Positions 1 to 7,535 of a stretch of DNA of 64,000 nucleotides are shown here, one piece after another (the stretch's first letter is position 1; each line of letters starts with the position of its first letter). The stretch comes from Janthinobacterium sp. Marseille (lineage in GTDB: Bacteria; Pseudomonadota; Gammaproteobacteria; Burkholderiales; Burkholderiaceae_D), in assembly GCF_000013625.1 (NCBI RefSeq), contig NC_009659.1, positions 2,480,001-2,544,000 of the forward strand, read 5' to 3'. The translations under genes were made by a program, and so were the position numbers. The notes below the pieces were generated by a model. The model was not told the DNA's origin. It made no database searches and saw nothing but the letters and a program-made list of their open reading frames with translations.

Positions 1-326
1 AACGTAGGCCACACGGCCGCCGCTTCTTTGCGCCATGTATTCGGCGCTTGGCTAACTGGCTCTGCTGTTACAGCCTGATCTACAGGTGCGGAAGCTTGTC
101 CAGTGGTAGCATCCGCAGCTTTGGCTGCAAACTTACCCTTCTCATCGCGTGTGCGTTGCGCCGTGTCATCTGGCGCATCCGGAATCACTTCATCCGGTAC
201 TTCTGGTACGGTTCCACGCGCCTCTAGTTCACGGAGCGTGTCGCGGATGGTGTCATCCATCGATTGTGGTTGTTCGGTTACTTGCTCTTCAACTTCGGAG
301 GTAGCTCCTTGGTTTTCGATAGCCAT
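1..326 (-). CDS. Scaffold-like phage head protein, C-terminus cut by window edge
   Basis: The reading frame opens at an ATG at 326 with a GGAGC ribosome binding site and runs off the left edge, so only about 108 N-terminal residues are visible. They are acidic and rich in Glu, Asp, Pro, Thr and Gln, then carry a basic RDEKGKF segment and an APNTW-KEAAAVWP segment. This pattern is common in scaffold or head-assembly proteins encoded downstream of podovirus portals. Position after the portal supports that role. The call rests on composition and order, not on a full domain. Confidence 0.6.
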   Translation of the reverse strand, partial: MAIENQGATSEVEEQVTEQPQSMDDTIRDTLRELEARGTVPEVPDEVIPDAPDDTAQRTRDEKGKFAAKAADATTGQASAPVDQAVTAEPVSQAPNTWRKEAAAVWPT

Positions 327-343
327 TTATAAAGCTCCAGACG

Positions 344-368
344 TAAAAAAAGCACCCCGAGAGGTGCT
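344..368 (-). terminator. Intrinsic terminator between 72-aa gene and scaffold gene
   Basis: A perfect 6-bp stem AGCACC/GGTGCT with a 6-nt loop is followed on the minus strand by a run of T. It lies only about 18 bp before the scaffold start codon, inside the late operon, so read-through or antitermination is needed to reach the capsid genes. Confidence 0.75.
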
Positions 369-385
369 TAGTTGAGTTTTGACGG

Positions 386-604
386 TTATGCCGTCAATGC
401 ATTCTGTAATTGCGTGGCAGCCTGAGCCGCCGTGTTACTTGATGTGAGATCGACCCATCGGCTACGGCCCGCATATGGAGCGACAACGCCAACTGCATAG
501 ACGGAAGTAATGGTTGGGCCAGGAAGATACGAAACCAGCGTGATCTCGCGGCCATCGGCGTTTGCGTCAACCTGCGCCATCAAAGATGCTTCGGTAAATG
601 CCAT
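386..604 (-). CDS. Small phage protein, 72 aa, unknown function
   Basis: This short gene lies between the zinc-ribbon gene and the scaffold gene in the late operon. It has no signal peptide, membrane segment or motif that I recognise. It is rich in Ala, Thr and Val with a central YLPGPTITS segment and could be a small virion component. It is followed by an intrinsic terminator. The start ATG at 604 follows a GGAGC site at normal distance. Confidence 0.65.
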   Translation of the reverse strand: MAFTEASLMAQVDANADGREITLVSYLPGPTITSVYAVGVVAPYAGRSRWVDLTSSNTAAQAATQLQNALTA

Positions 605-613
605 GATTGCTCC

Positions 614-1009
614 TTACGATGCTTCAGCAAGGGCTTGTGCCTTCTTGCTTGGTGAGAGATTTGCCCATGCTTGACGCACTGCGCTATCCAATTGTTTGTC
701 TTCTTCCGCTTCTTGGTACTGCTTTTGCCGCGTAGCATTGTGCTTTTCAGACTCCATGCCTTCCCAATCGCGGCAACCGGCAGCTTTCATGTCTTCTCGG
801 CGCTCGGCGTAGGAAGTAATGACACGACCTGTTGCTGGTGATTCGTAGGCATCCCAAGGCTGCATGTCCATGCGAGCCATCGGCTTGGACAGAATGCGCT
901 TGTCAGTCTTTTGCCCACAGCATTCAGGCGTGTCCATGCATTGCGATACCGAACGTATGTAGTCGTGATACTTGCCACACTTCAGGCAGACTGCTTCGTA
1001 GATTGGCAT
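614..1009 (-). CDS. Phage protein with N-terminal FmdB-like zinc ribbon
   Basis: The first 35 residues have the arrangement MPIYE-x3-CLKCG followed by a CC pair, as in FmdB-type zinc ribbons. The rest is charged and helical, with a Lys/Glu/Gln-rich stretch and a C-terminal LSPSKKAQALAEA segment. The start at 1009 shares its A with the TGA of the upstream 48-aa gene (TGATG), which indicates translational coupling. FmdB-like proteins of this kind occur beside portal genes in podoviruses; the function is unknown to me. Confidence 0.7.
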   Translation of the reverse strand: MPIYEAVCLKCGKYHDYIRSVSQCMDTPECCGQKTDKRILSKPMARMDMQPWDAYESPATGRVITSYAERREDMKAAGCRDWEGMESEKHNATRQKQYQEAEEDKQLDSAVRQAWANLSPSKKAQALAEAS

Positions 1010-1155
1010 CACTGCACCATTTCACTGACGTATTGCCGCATTGCTTTTGACAATTCGAACATATATTCAGCAATCAAGCAGCCATTCTGCTTGTGAATAT
1101 CATCGAATGAAGAACCATGCTTGTTCTTAAACCATTCATCAAAGGTGGGCTTCAT
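1009..1155 (-). CDS. Small phage protein, 48 aa
   Basis: An ATG at 1153-1155 overlaps the portal stop codon (TGATG), and the frame ends in a TGA that overlaps the next gene start in the same way. The product is soluble and hydrophilic, beginning MKPTFDEWF. Perfect packing between two genes and coupling at both ends support a real gene. No known domain is visible. Confidence 0.65.
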   Translation of the reverse strand: MKPTFDEWFKNKHGSSFDDIHKQNGCLIAEYMFELSKAMRQYVSEMVQ

Positions 1156-3422
1156 CACTGCACCTCGCGGCTGATCTCAGCGGTAGATGTATCTGTCGCA
1201 GCATCTTGCAACTTCGCTTTGCTGCCAATGTTCGCCACTTCAATCTTGACTGCGGCGTCCAATTCAGCCTTCCAGCGGTTGAACTCCAGCTTCATGGACT
1301 CAATCACCATCGAGCTATCCTGGCGCTGCTGCTCAAGCTGGGCTTCCATCTGCGCCTGAGATTCGGCCCGTTGCTGCTCCAGCATGTTCTGGTGGGCATT
1401 TTGCTGCGCTTGGCTCTCTTGTCTAGATTGCTCAACCTCAGCCTCAAGCTGTGCACGTCGTTGCTCCAGCTGCAACTCACGTTCCGCTTGCTGATTAGCC
1501 AATTGCGCCTTCATTTGCTCCAGCTGCATGGTGGCCTGGGCCTTGGCTTGCTCGATGGCTTGCTGTGCTTGCGCCTTGCCTGCCTCTGGATCAGTTGGAG
1601 GAGGCGGCTGCTTCATCTTGGCAATCACATCTTCAACAGCAGTACCCATCTTGGCGCGGCGGCAGACAACCAGCATCAATTCCTTGAGCATGTCGATGTC
1701 CATTGCGCCTTTTTCGATTGCTGGGCCGTATGCCTGCATCAACTGAGCCAACCCTGCCAAGACTTTCTGCAAGCCTTCCATGTCGCTATCTTGCGTAGCC
1801 GACAAGGTGCTATCAGTCTCGATGTCAACACGGAATGTGCGTGTCGCATCGTCACGCATGGCCTGCATTACAGCTTCCCACGAGATTGGCATCGGCTGCT
1901 GCAGCTCAGGTGGTGGCGGAGGCGGTTGCTGTCCTTTTTGTGCCGCCATAGCCTGTGCTTGCTGATATTGCATGGTTAACTGTTGTTTTTGCTGGTCAAG
2001 CTCGGCTTGATGCGGCAACATTACCAAGGTCATCTTCTCCAGTGTTTCCATCTGGAACTTCTCGGAGATAATCTCAGCCTTCAAACGAATCAAGTCACGG
2101 ATATAGCGCTGCACTTCTCGCTGCATACGTTGCAAGCGTTGCGTACCCCATTGGGTCTTGATTTGCTGCGCGCCCATCGTTTCACGCGCATCTGTAGCGC
2201 CGCGCATGATGTCGGCGATACCCGTAATCTCGTAAATCACCTGCTTTGTCTGGTCGCGCTGCTCGTACAGATACTTGATAACTGCAGCTATAGTCTCGAT
2301 TGGCATCATAAAGATAGCCTTGTCGAGCCCAGCACGTTCAGCGATCGCAGCAACGTTTTGAGCCGGGATCAGTTCGTTATCCGCAGCTTTCATCAACTCA
2401 GACAACTCGCTCAACGTCGAATCGTAGATGCCGCGCACTTTCAATGCCTCGATAAGCTTGTTGATGCGGATGCTAATACGGTTCAATTCTTTGGCTTGCT
2501 GCTCATACTGCGTATAAAGCGCAGCCGGAATCAAGCTTTGATCATTCTCGATCGCATAAAGTGGACGCGGAATCGGGAAGAAGCCGGACAGTTGCAATGG
2601 ATCATCCTGGATCTTGCACGGCTTTGAATACGTCTTGCAGATCCAGATTACCTCCTTGTCATCCTTATTCCAGATTTCCCAAATCTCGGCAGTCTTGAAC
2701 AAGTCAGCCGTAGTATCGGATTGCTTTACGTCTTCATCGTCAACATTGTCCAGCGTGATCGCTTTACCGACATCTTTGCCGAACTTTTCAATGCAGTCTT
2801 CACGTGTAAAGCGGTGCTTAAACGCGATGGCGCACACTTCGTCCCATGTCTTGGCAGCGCCTAGAATGCGGAAATCGTCCCACTGGACGCGCTCACAAAC
2901 CGTTTGCTCCCAAGCGATTTCCTCGTATTGGTCAGCCTCGGACTCCTGCAGCTCTTGATCTTGTGGCTCAGCCGACTCTTTTGCGCCAACCTGACGTATG
3001 TCCGGAATGTAGCGAGCGCGGGAAACAGCGCGTCCGGCCAGCAACATTGCCAGCACGTCGCCCTTCAGCACTGCGTCAAAGTCATATGTGTCTTGAGAGA
3101 ACTCAAGCGCACGGGTCATAACCTCGCTGACATTCTTGCCCAACGGGTCATCATCTTGATAGCGACGACGCACGTCCGGCTGAGGCAACGAGTTGTATAC
3201 CGATTGGCGCAATGTTTCCGTATTCGTCCAAAGGATATTGAACGAGTTCGCAGCTGGGCTCAACGGCGTGTACTGCTTATAGATGTCCGTGACCTTCTTG
3301 CGCCAGTCAGACTCACGCTTATCAGCGAGTTTCAGCTCCAGCACCCATCGGCGTTTGATAGCCTCTGGCGATTTTCCTAGATCACTAGGCTTCTCGATGC
3401 TGTTTGCGGTTGGATCAGCCAT
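1155..3422 (-). CDS. Portal protein, P22-like
   Basis: At 755 residues this matches the size of P22-type portals, the dodecameric ring at the capsid vertex through which DNA is packaged and ejected. The N-terminal part holds the conserved portal core, including the LWTNTETLRQSVYNSLP segment near residue 65. The last 150 residues are extremely rich in Gln, Glu and Ala and should form long helices, like the barrel of P22 portals. It follows the large terminase by one small gene, as expected in a packaging module. Confidence in the family is high from length, order and composition. Confidence 0.88.
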   Translation of the reverse strand: MADPTANSIEKPSDLGKSPEAIKRRWVLELKLADKRESDWRKKVTDIYKQYTPLSPAANSFNILWTNTETLRQSVYNSLPQPDVRRRYQDDDPLGKNVSEVMTRALEFSQDTYDFDAVLKGDVLAMLLAGRAVSRARYIPDIRQVGAKESAEPQDQELQESEADQYEEIAWEQTVCERVQWDDFRILGAAKTWDEVCAIAFKHRFTREDCIEKFGKDVGKAITLDNVDDEDVKQSDTTADLFKTAEIWEIWNKDDKEVIWICKTYSKPCKIQDDPLQLSGFFPIPRPLYAIENDQSLIPAALYTQYEQQAKELNRISIRINKLIEALKVRGIYDSTLSELSELMKAADNELIPAQNVAAIAERAGLDKAIFMMPIETIAAVIKYLYEQRDQTKQVIYEITGIADIMRGATDARETMGAQQIKTQWGTQRLQRMQREVQRYIRDLIRLKAEIISEKFQMETLEKMTLVMLPHQAELDQQKQQLTMQYQQAQAMAAQKGQQPPPPPPELQQPMPISWEAVMQAMRDDATRTFRVDIETDSTLSATQDSDMEGLQKVLAGLAQLMQAYGPAIEKGAMDIDMLKELMLVVCRRAKMGTAVEDVIAKMKQPPPPTDPEAGKAQAQQAIEQAKAQATMQLEQMKAQLANQQAERELQLEQRRAQLEAEVEQSRQESQAQQNAHQNMLEQQRAESQAQMEAQLEQQRQDSSMVIESMKLEFNRWKAELDAAVKIEVANIGSKAKLQDAATDTSTAEISREVQ

Positions 3423-3662
3423 TTAGGCAAGCGCGATCAGTAGTGTTGCGGTGGTAGCTGCCATAATTGCGCCACCGTCTATCATCACAGGCAAGATTGT
3501 TCCTACTGGTGGAGCCTTGAATGTGACGACAGTAGCGGTTGGCGATGTTTTAAGCGCAACGTCACCGGCACCACCAACATAAATCGCACGACAATTGATC
3601 GCTGTAGAATCTGATGGTGTGACAGCTTGTGCGCTGCCGTAACTCATAAATGTCTGTTGCAT
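3423..3662 (-). CDS. Small phage structural protein, 79 aa
   Basis: This beta-rich small protein contains CRAIYVGGAGDVAL and a VGTILPV segment. Short proteins with this YVGG-G-v pattern occur near packaging or tail genes in many phages and resemble the family named after gene transfer agent spike-base proteins. It abuts both terL and the portal gene without a gap, so it is translated in the same late operon. The exact virion role is uncertain. Confidence 0.65.
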   Translation of the reverse strand: MQQTFMSYGSAQAVTPSDSTAINCRAIYVGGAGDVALKTSPTATVVTFKAPPVGTILPVMIDGGAIMAATTATLLIALA

Positions 3663-4973
3663 TTATTCTCCTTCTACCCTGCGGCGTGTTTGCCGCGCTA
3701 TGATTTCTGAGATTGTTCTGTCTTGCGGCCAGCGAATGGCCGGCTGCTCTTTAGGCTTCATTTCCTCGCGCCATACCAAACAGGCATAACGGAACGCATC
3801 TGCGTAGTGAGATGTCCAGTCGTGCCTAGGTTTATCGCGGAAACATTTCTTGTCTTCGTCATACTCACGCTGATATTGCTTCAGCGCGTCCAATCCTTCG
3901 CCGCACTTCGTATCGATGTAGCACTCGGCCAGCGTCAAACGTGCCGCCTGGATACCATCTATCAGCCCTAACTCAGGCGTAATGCGTGGCTTCCATCCCA
4001 GCGACCGGAACTGTTCTTCGATGCTGCGGCCAGTCTGAAGCGATTTGGCCCGAGCATCGTGCGGCAGCCATAACCAGTCGCCATATTTGTAATTCTTGGC
4101 ATGCAGCACATCGTTGTAATGCGCTATCGGCATGCCGTGCGTTGAGTAGCAATCGATGATCCGCAGTTCTTTGCCGACCTGAAACCACCAGATTGCTGTG
4201 TCATCAGTAAAGCCAAGATCGAGTACAGCGTGTACTTTCAGCTCAGGATCGTATAAATCATCCTTGACGCGACCATCTTGCTCAGCCTGCCAAATTTCCT
4301 TGCCGAAGATCGCGCCAGGCAGTGCAGCGTCAAAGTCGCACTCCATTTCCTGCCGCCAAGCATCCTCAGTCAATTCAAGCTGAAGCGCTTCGATCTCTTT
4401 GGGTGGCAATAAACCAGACTCGCTCGCCCGAATAGTCAGGCATAGCCAGTCTTCATTTACTCCGGCGTGTTGGTAGATTTCCCAGAACTGATTGCGGCCT
4501 TTAGGCGTTCCGATAATAACCGCCCATCCTCCCCGGTCGGCCAAGGCAGGGCGAATGACATAGCCCCAAACACTAGGCTTCCAATCACCGTATTCATCTG
4601 CGACCACCCCATCGAAGAACAAACCACGTAGAGCGTCAGCGTTATCAGCGCCAAACAATTGAATACGAGAACCATTTGGATAATCAATGCGCAATTCACT
4701 TTCATTGATGCTTATCCCCGGTATGACAGCGCTGAACCGCTTCACGTAATCCCAAGCAACTGACTTGGCCTGACGATAAAACGGAGCTACATAAGCAAAG
4801 CGCCCATCATTCCCGTGGAATGTGAGCGCCGCTTTAATCAATTCATTGACACATGCAACCGTCTTACCTGCGCGCCGATGAGCAACCACTACCGCCCACC
4901 GCTGCCGCCTGTTGTGTAATTCTAGAAAAGCACCACGAGGCTTGTAGGGAATAACAATGGTCTTTGTGACCAC
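3663..4973 (-). CDS. terL: Terminase large subunit
   Basis: This packaging motor cuts concatemeric phage DNA and drives it into the prohead. The ATPase domain has a Walker A-like VAHRRAGKT near residue 30 and a Walker B region ending in VVADEYGDW near residue 125. The nuclease domain begins around VLDLGFTDDTAIW, giving the first acidic residue of the RNase H-like site, and ends near DAFRYA. At 436 residues it is of normal length. Its ATG overlaps the stop of the small subunit (ATGA-type junction), as usual for terS-terL pairs. Confidence 0.95.
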   Translation of the reverse strand: MVTKTIVIPYKPRGAFLELHNRRQRWAVVVAHRRAGKTVACVNELIKAALTFHGNDGRFAYVAPFYRQAKSVAWDYVKRFSAVIPGISINESELRIDYPNGSRIQLFGADNADALRGLFFDGVVADEYGDWKPSVWGYVIRPALADRGGWAVIIGTPKGRNQFWEIYQHAGVNEDWLCLTIRASESGLLPPKEIEALQLELTEDAWRQEMECDFDAALPGAIFGKEIWQAEQDGRVKDDLYDPELKVHAVLDLGFTDDTAIWWFQVGKELRIIDCYSTHGMPIAHYNDVLHAKNYKYGDWLWLPHDARAKSLQTGRSIEEQFRSLGWKPRITPELGLIDGIQAARLTLAECYIDTKCGEGLDALKQYQREYDEDKKCFRDKPRHDWTSHYADAFRYACLVWREEMKPKEQPAIRWPQDRTISEIIARQTRRRVEGE

Positions 4974-5257
4974 TACTCAACCCACTTGAACTCGTGCTTA
5001 ACCGCGCCACCATCTTCGCCAACTACCTCCGTGCGAGCCAGTTTAGGCGCGGCAAACTCAGCAAGCTTTGCCATCAGGTCGAGCGCTTTGCCAGGATCAG
5101 GCTTAGCATCACCCACACCATTCGCCACTTGCTCAAGCCACAATGCGACGTTCTCAGCGTTGTTGCTCAATAGGTTGCTTACGGTATCTCTGAACTCTTT
5201 CGTTGCCTTGTTAGGCGTTCCTGGCTGCCTACCGCCTGTTTTAGCGCCCTTAGCCAT
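4973..5257 (-). CDS. Terminase small subunit-like protein
   Basis: The 94-residue protein begins with a basic GGRQPGTPNKATKEFRD segment seen in many small DNA-binding proteins next to large terminases. The remainder is helical and could oligomerise. It directly precedes terL with overlapping stop and start, so its role would be recognition of the packaging site. Assignment is from position and the N-terminal motif. Confidence 0.72.
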   Translation of the reverse strand: MAKGAKTGGRQPGTPNKATKEFRDTVSNLLSNNAENVALWLEQVANGVGDAKPDPGKALDLMAKLAEFAAPKLARTEVVGEDGGAVKHEFKWVE

Positions 5258-5344
5258 GATCTGGTCTAAACGCGTCCACTTTAGATAACTTCATTTGATC
5301 GCCTCTTTAGGGGTAGCCCTATCTAAGGAATAGTTGCTGCGAAT

Positions 5345-5378
5345 AAAAAAGGCCGCTCAAGCAATCAAGCTGGCGGCC
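5345..5378 (-). terminator. Intrinsic terminator upstream of terminase genes
   Basis: The stem GGCCGC/GCGGCC encloses a 16-nt loop and is followed on the minus strand by six T residues. It lies between the 77-aa gene and the small terminase gene, so it would cut the late transcript unless antiterminated. Confidence 0.7.
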
Positions 5379-5413
5379 AGGAACACGTGGGAGAGACACG
5401 TGAGGAGAAATTG

Positions 5414-5647
5414 TTAGTGGTTACCTAACATTCCGCTTGGCGATGGAAACATGATTCGAGTGTCACCCTGAGGAATGTTCAATCTGTCTTGATCGGCTTT
5501 AGCCAATGCGCCACCCACAGCCATCGCGATCTCTTCATTGTCGAATTCGCCGTGCTGCGTCGAGCTGCCAGCTGTGCCTGAGTCATTTTCCTCGAAGCGG
5601 GTGACGATAAATTTAGTAACCTTGCGGACTTTGTATTCGATTTTCAT
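5414..5647 (-). CDS. Conserved small phage protein, 77 aa
   Basis: I chose the ATG at 5647 because GGAAG lies 6 nt upstream and the product then starts MKIEYKVR; a longer frame to 5695 has no such site. Proteins starting with this pattern and containing a GEFDNEEIA segment are frequent in Burkholderiales prophages. Function is unknown. It is the first gene after the putative late promoter and its tandem terminators. Confidence 0.7.
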   Translation of the reverse strand: MKIEYKVRKVTKFIVTRFEENDSGTAGSSTQHGEFDNEEIAMAVGGALAKADQDRLNIPQGDTRIMFPSPSGMLGNH

Positions 5648-5700
5648 ATAGCTTCCTTCTACCCCAAGCAGGGGCATGGTTATGTGCCGAAGCACAAATT

Positions 5701-5733
5701 CAAAAAGCCGCCATCCAGTTAAAGAAAGCGGCT
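5701..5733 (-). terminator. Second terminator of late leader
   Basis: Stem AGCCGC/GCGGCT with a 16-nt loop is followed on the minus strand by five T residues. It is the second of two tandem terminators immediately after the putative late promoter. Confidence 0.6.
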
Positions 5734-5744
5734 CTTATAAATGC

Positions 5745-5778
5745 AAAACCCCGCGTTACATTTTCTGTAGGCGCGGGG
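5745..5778 (-). terminator. First terminator of late leader
   Basis: The 7-bp stem CCCCGCG/CGCGGGG is followed on the minus strand by TTTT. The stem begins about 4 nt after the predicted start of the late transcript, so most transcripts would stop here as a roughly 40-nt leader RNA unless modified. Confidence 0.65.
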
Positions 5779-5788
5779 GTGCAACCAA

Positions 5789-5817
5789 AATATAGCAAAT
5801 GAGTTGCGGGTTTACAA
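5789..5817 (-). promoter_or_regulatory. Putative phage late promoter (pR'-like)
   Basis: On the minus strand a TTGTAA box at 5812-5817 is separated by exactly 17 bp from TATATT at 5789-5794. Transcription would start near 5782 and run directly into two tandem terminators and then the packaging genes. This is the arrangement of lambda pR'-tR'. The boxes are read from sequence; activity is inferred. Confidence 0.6.
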
Positions 5818-5841
5818 GCCCTTTGTGTGTTTTCGCAACAA

Positions 5842-6033
5842 TTATTTAGAGAAGAAGCGATTAAGGTGAATTTGCTGGCTCAAGGCTGACTTCATAACTC
5901 CTAAATCCTGGTTATATTTCCAATTCCAAAAACAAGACGCAGCCTGCCCAATTGCGTTATTTTCCTTCATTATCTCAAGCTCTTCGGAAGAAGGATTATT
6001 CAATGCCGACAGATTAGGGTTAATTTTATCCAT
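5842..6033 (-). CDS. Small phage protein, 63 aa, unknown
   Basis: This hydrophilic protein begins MDKINPNLSAL and has no recognisable domain. It starts 3 nt after the stop of the Q-like gene, with only a weak ribosome binding site, so it is probably translated by coupling. It lies just before the putative late promoter. Confidence 0.55.
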   Translation of the reverse strand: MDKINPNLSALNNPSSEELEIMKENNAIGQAASCFWNWKYNQDLGVMKSALSQQIHLNRFFSK

Positions 6034-6036
6034 ATT

Positions 6037-6369
6037 TCACACTGTAGCAAAAAAGTACCGCACACGGAACGCTTCCTTAGCCGCAAGGTATAAAGCTGCC
6101 TCATCAGGGAAGCTCCATACCATGTGGCTAATCTTGTGTACCTTGTGGATGATCCGGTTGTGAGGCGCTGTCAGGCTGTCGATCGCACTCTGGATCTTGC
6201 TGACCTCGTAGGTATCAGCCTCATCGCAGTGGTCGTCGAAGTCCTTGCGCCAGCTCTCAATGAATCCCAGCGCCTTCTCTGGATAGCCCTCTACGGGCAT
6301 ACCACCATGGCGCATTGACTCTGCCCATTTGAGCAGGAGTGCTTCGGCTTCGTCTATGTCTCGTATCAT
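6037..6369 (-). CDS. Putative Q-like late antitermination protein
   Basis: The 110-residue, mostly helical protein has the acidic N-terminus MIRDIDEAEALL and a middle segment (KIQSAIDSL, then HNRIIHKVHKI) that recalls short phage late-gene regulators with a helix-turn-helix-like C-terminus. The stronger argument is position: it is the last substantial early gene before a promoter followed by two terminators, exactly where lambda Q sits. It overlaps its upstream gene by ATGA. Family membership is not proven from sequence alone. Confidence 0.45.
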   Translation of the reverse strand: MIRDIDEAEALLLKWAESMRHGGMPVEGYPEKALGFIESWRKDFDDHCDEADTYEVSKIQSAIDSLTAPHNRIIHKVHKISHMVWSFPDEAALYLAAKEAFRVRYFFATV

Positions 6370-6521
6370 GGCCTATCCCCAATTTCATCAAATGTCAGAG
6401 GCGGAGGAATCTGAGCTTCCATTTGTCGGTTTAATGATGCAATTACTACTGGCATGGCAATCAAGCCTATGACTCCAAAAATCAAGAAAATCGCATATAT
6501 CATCAGCATTAACTCAATCAT
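6366..6521 (-). CDS. Phage membrane microprotein, 51 aa
   Basis: The ATG at 6521 has a strong GGAGAGG site upstream. The first 30 residues are almost wholly hydrophobic and should form one transmembrane helix; the tail after residue 31 is polar and Pro-rich. Its stop overlaps the Q-like gene (ATGA), and its start overlaps the preceding gene (TGATG). Function unknown. Confidence 0.6.
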   Translation of the reverse strand: MIELMLMIYAIFLIFGVIGLIAMPVVIASLNRQMEAQIPPPLTFDEIGDRP

Positions 6522-6625
6522 CACAACCTCTCCACTTCATCCATTGCATCAATAAACTCGTCCAGCCATGCGCAAAACCTGTTCGTTATCACTACTATTG
6601 CTATTAGTGCTAGTAATGAGTACAT
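6521..6625 (-). CDS. Phage membrane microprotein, 34 aa
   Basis: The ATG at 6625 follows AGGAGC at normal distance. Residues 1-14 (MYSLLALIAIVVIT) are hydrophobic and the rest is acidic and amphipathic. The TGA overlaps the next start as TGATG. The length is at the limit for a confident call, but the ribosome binding site and coupling support translation. Confidence 0.5.
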   Translation of the reverse strand: MYSLLALIAIVVITNRFCAWLDEFIDAMDEVERL

Positions 6626-6643
6626 GGGTGGCTCCTTGGTTGA

Positions 6644-6808
6644 TTACTCGACAGCAGAACCGATCAATGCGCCGAATATTAATAGAACTCCAATAACGCC
6701 AAGCATTTCAGAAAACGTCTTTGCTCCGCGAACTGGCCATTTATTTACAAATGCCTCATGAATGGCAATCCCAAGAATGAACACGTAACAGCCAGATGTG
6801 AATATCAT
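6644..6808 (-). CDS. Phage membrane microprotein, 54 aa
   Basis: The ATG at 6808 overlaps the stop of the upstream gene (ATGA) and is preceded by a GGGAGGG stretch. Two hydrophobic segments (near residues 6-18 and 37-50) flank a basic NKWPVRGAK turn, which suggests a hairpin in the inner membrane. No function can be assigned. Confidence 0.58.
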   Translation of the reverse strand: MIFTSGCYVFILGIAIHEAFVNKWPVRGAKTFSEMLGVIGVLLIFGALIGSAVE

Positions 6809-7035
6809 TCCCCATCCCTCCCTTTAATCACAGTAATTGACTTGTGATGGTGTCTGCGCCATTGCGCTGTAGCGCGGTTATTTCGTTTTGCTGCTACGCC
6901 GATTGGCTTTCCGTCTTCACTCACAAACACCATGTCATGCACCAATCCGCAATCACAGCAGGCAAGGCGGTAGATCACGCTTGACGGAATCACAAACGGC
7001 TCGTAATCCTTGCGCTGTTTGTATTTGGCTTTCAA
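6805..7035 (-). CDS. Conserved phage protein with Cys pair, 76 aa
   Basis: The product has a YEPFVIPSSVIYRLACCDCGLVH-type core (shown here only in part) with a CCDC cluster and a basic RRHHH stretch, typical of a small protein found in Burkholderiales prophages. I place the start at a TTG at 7035, which overlaps the preceding stop (TTGA) and has GGGAAA upstream. The frame stays open to an ATG at 7125, but that would overlap the preceding gene by 94 bp. Function unknown. Confidence 0.6.
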   Translation of the reverse strand: MKAKYKQRKDYEPFVIPSSVIYRLACCDCGLVHDMVFVSEDGKPIGVAAKRNNRATAQWRRHHHKSITVIKGRDGE

Positions 7036-7325
7036 TGGCGTTTCCCGATGATCCAGTGTGTAGCCATGCTTGGCGTACCGTCTGGCGATACGTAGAGCTG
7101 GCGGCGGCCATTCCACTGACCGCACAGCCGAGTCTTGTATAGGTTTAAGTCAAAGCCCCACGAATAAATCGTTATGAAGCCGAGAAACATGCAAGGGAAC
7201 GGCGAATTCCAAAATCCGTATTTCTTGGAATAGAACTCCCACCCGCCGCTCATTTCCCAACCACCGATCCAGAATATGTATCTATGTCGGAACGTTTCCA
7301 GCATGTTCAGCAATTTGCCAACCAT
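7032..7325 (-). CDS. Conserved phage protein, 97 aa
   Basis: The protein is rich in aromatic residues, with GGWEF, KYGFWNSPFPC and YSWGFDLNL segments and a C-terminal QLYVSPDGTPS segment. This combination recurs in prophage early operons but has no assigned function that I know. The ATG at 7325 has GGAGAA about 7 nt upstream. The central part is hydrophobic enough for one membrane pass. Confidence 0.6.
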   Translation of the reverse strand: MVGKLLNMLETFRHRYIFWIGGWEMSGGWEFYSKKYGFWNSPFPCMFLGFITIYSWGFDLNLYKTRLCGQWNGRRQLYVSPDGTPSMATHWIIGKRH

Positions 7326-7343
7326 CTCATTTCTCCTTCGTGG

Positions 7344-7535
7344 TTAAACACTTCGATTAATCTCAATGCGCTCTGCTACTACCTCATCCGACGCTTGTTT
7401 GAATCGCTCGCAGATAGGATGGTCAAAACTGTTGAATGCTCCCGTAGGCGTATGCTTGCAATGGCCGTATCCAACCTTTGCATGCCTTGGATTGGCCTCC
7501 AGATCGAGCGATTGGCATTCGAGGCAGGTTTTCAT
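7344..7535 (-). CDS. Small putative zinc-binding phage protein, 63 aa
   Basis: Four Cys residues are visible: MKTCLEC at the start, then GHCKH and HPICERF, consistent with a small zinc-binding fold. Its start overlaps the stop of the P-like gene (ATGA). Similar short proteins occur in nin-type regions of prophages. Role unknown. Confidence 0.62.
   Translation of the reverse strand: MKTCLECQSLDLEANPRHAKVGYGHCKHTPTGAFNSFDHPICERFKQASDEVVAERIEINRSV

Noticed and set aside
1206..2627. Plus-strand frames inside the portal gene, up to 257 codons
   Set aside because: They are rich in Leu, His and Cys, as expected from the antisense of a Gln-rich coding region, and lack ribosome binding sites.
5210..5225. 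TTAGGCGTTCCTGG resembling the phage operator
   Set aside because: Mismatched in one half-site, inside the small terminase coding region, and not near a promoter.
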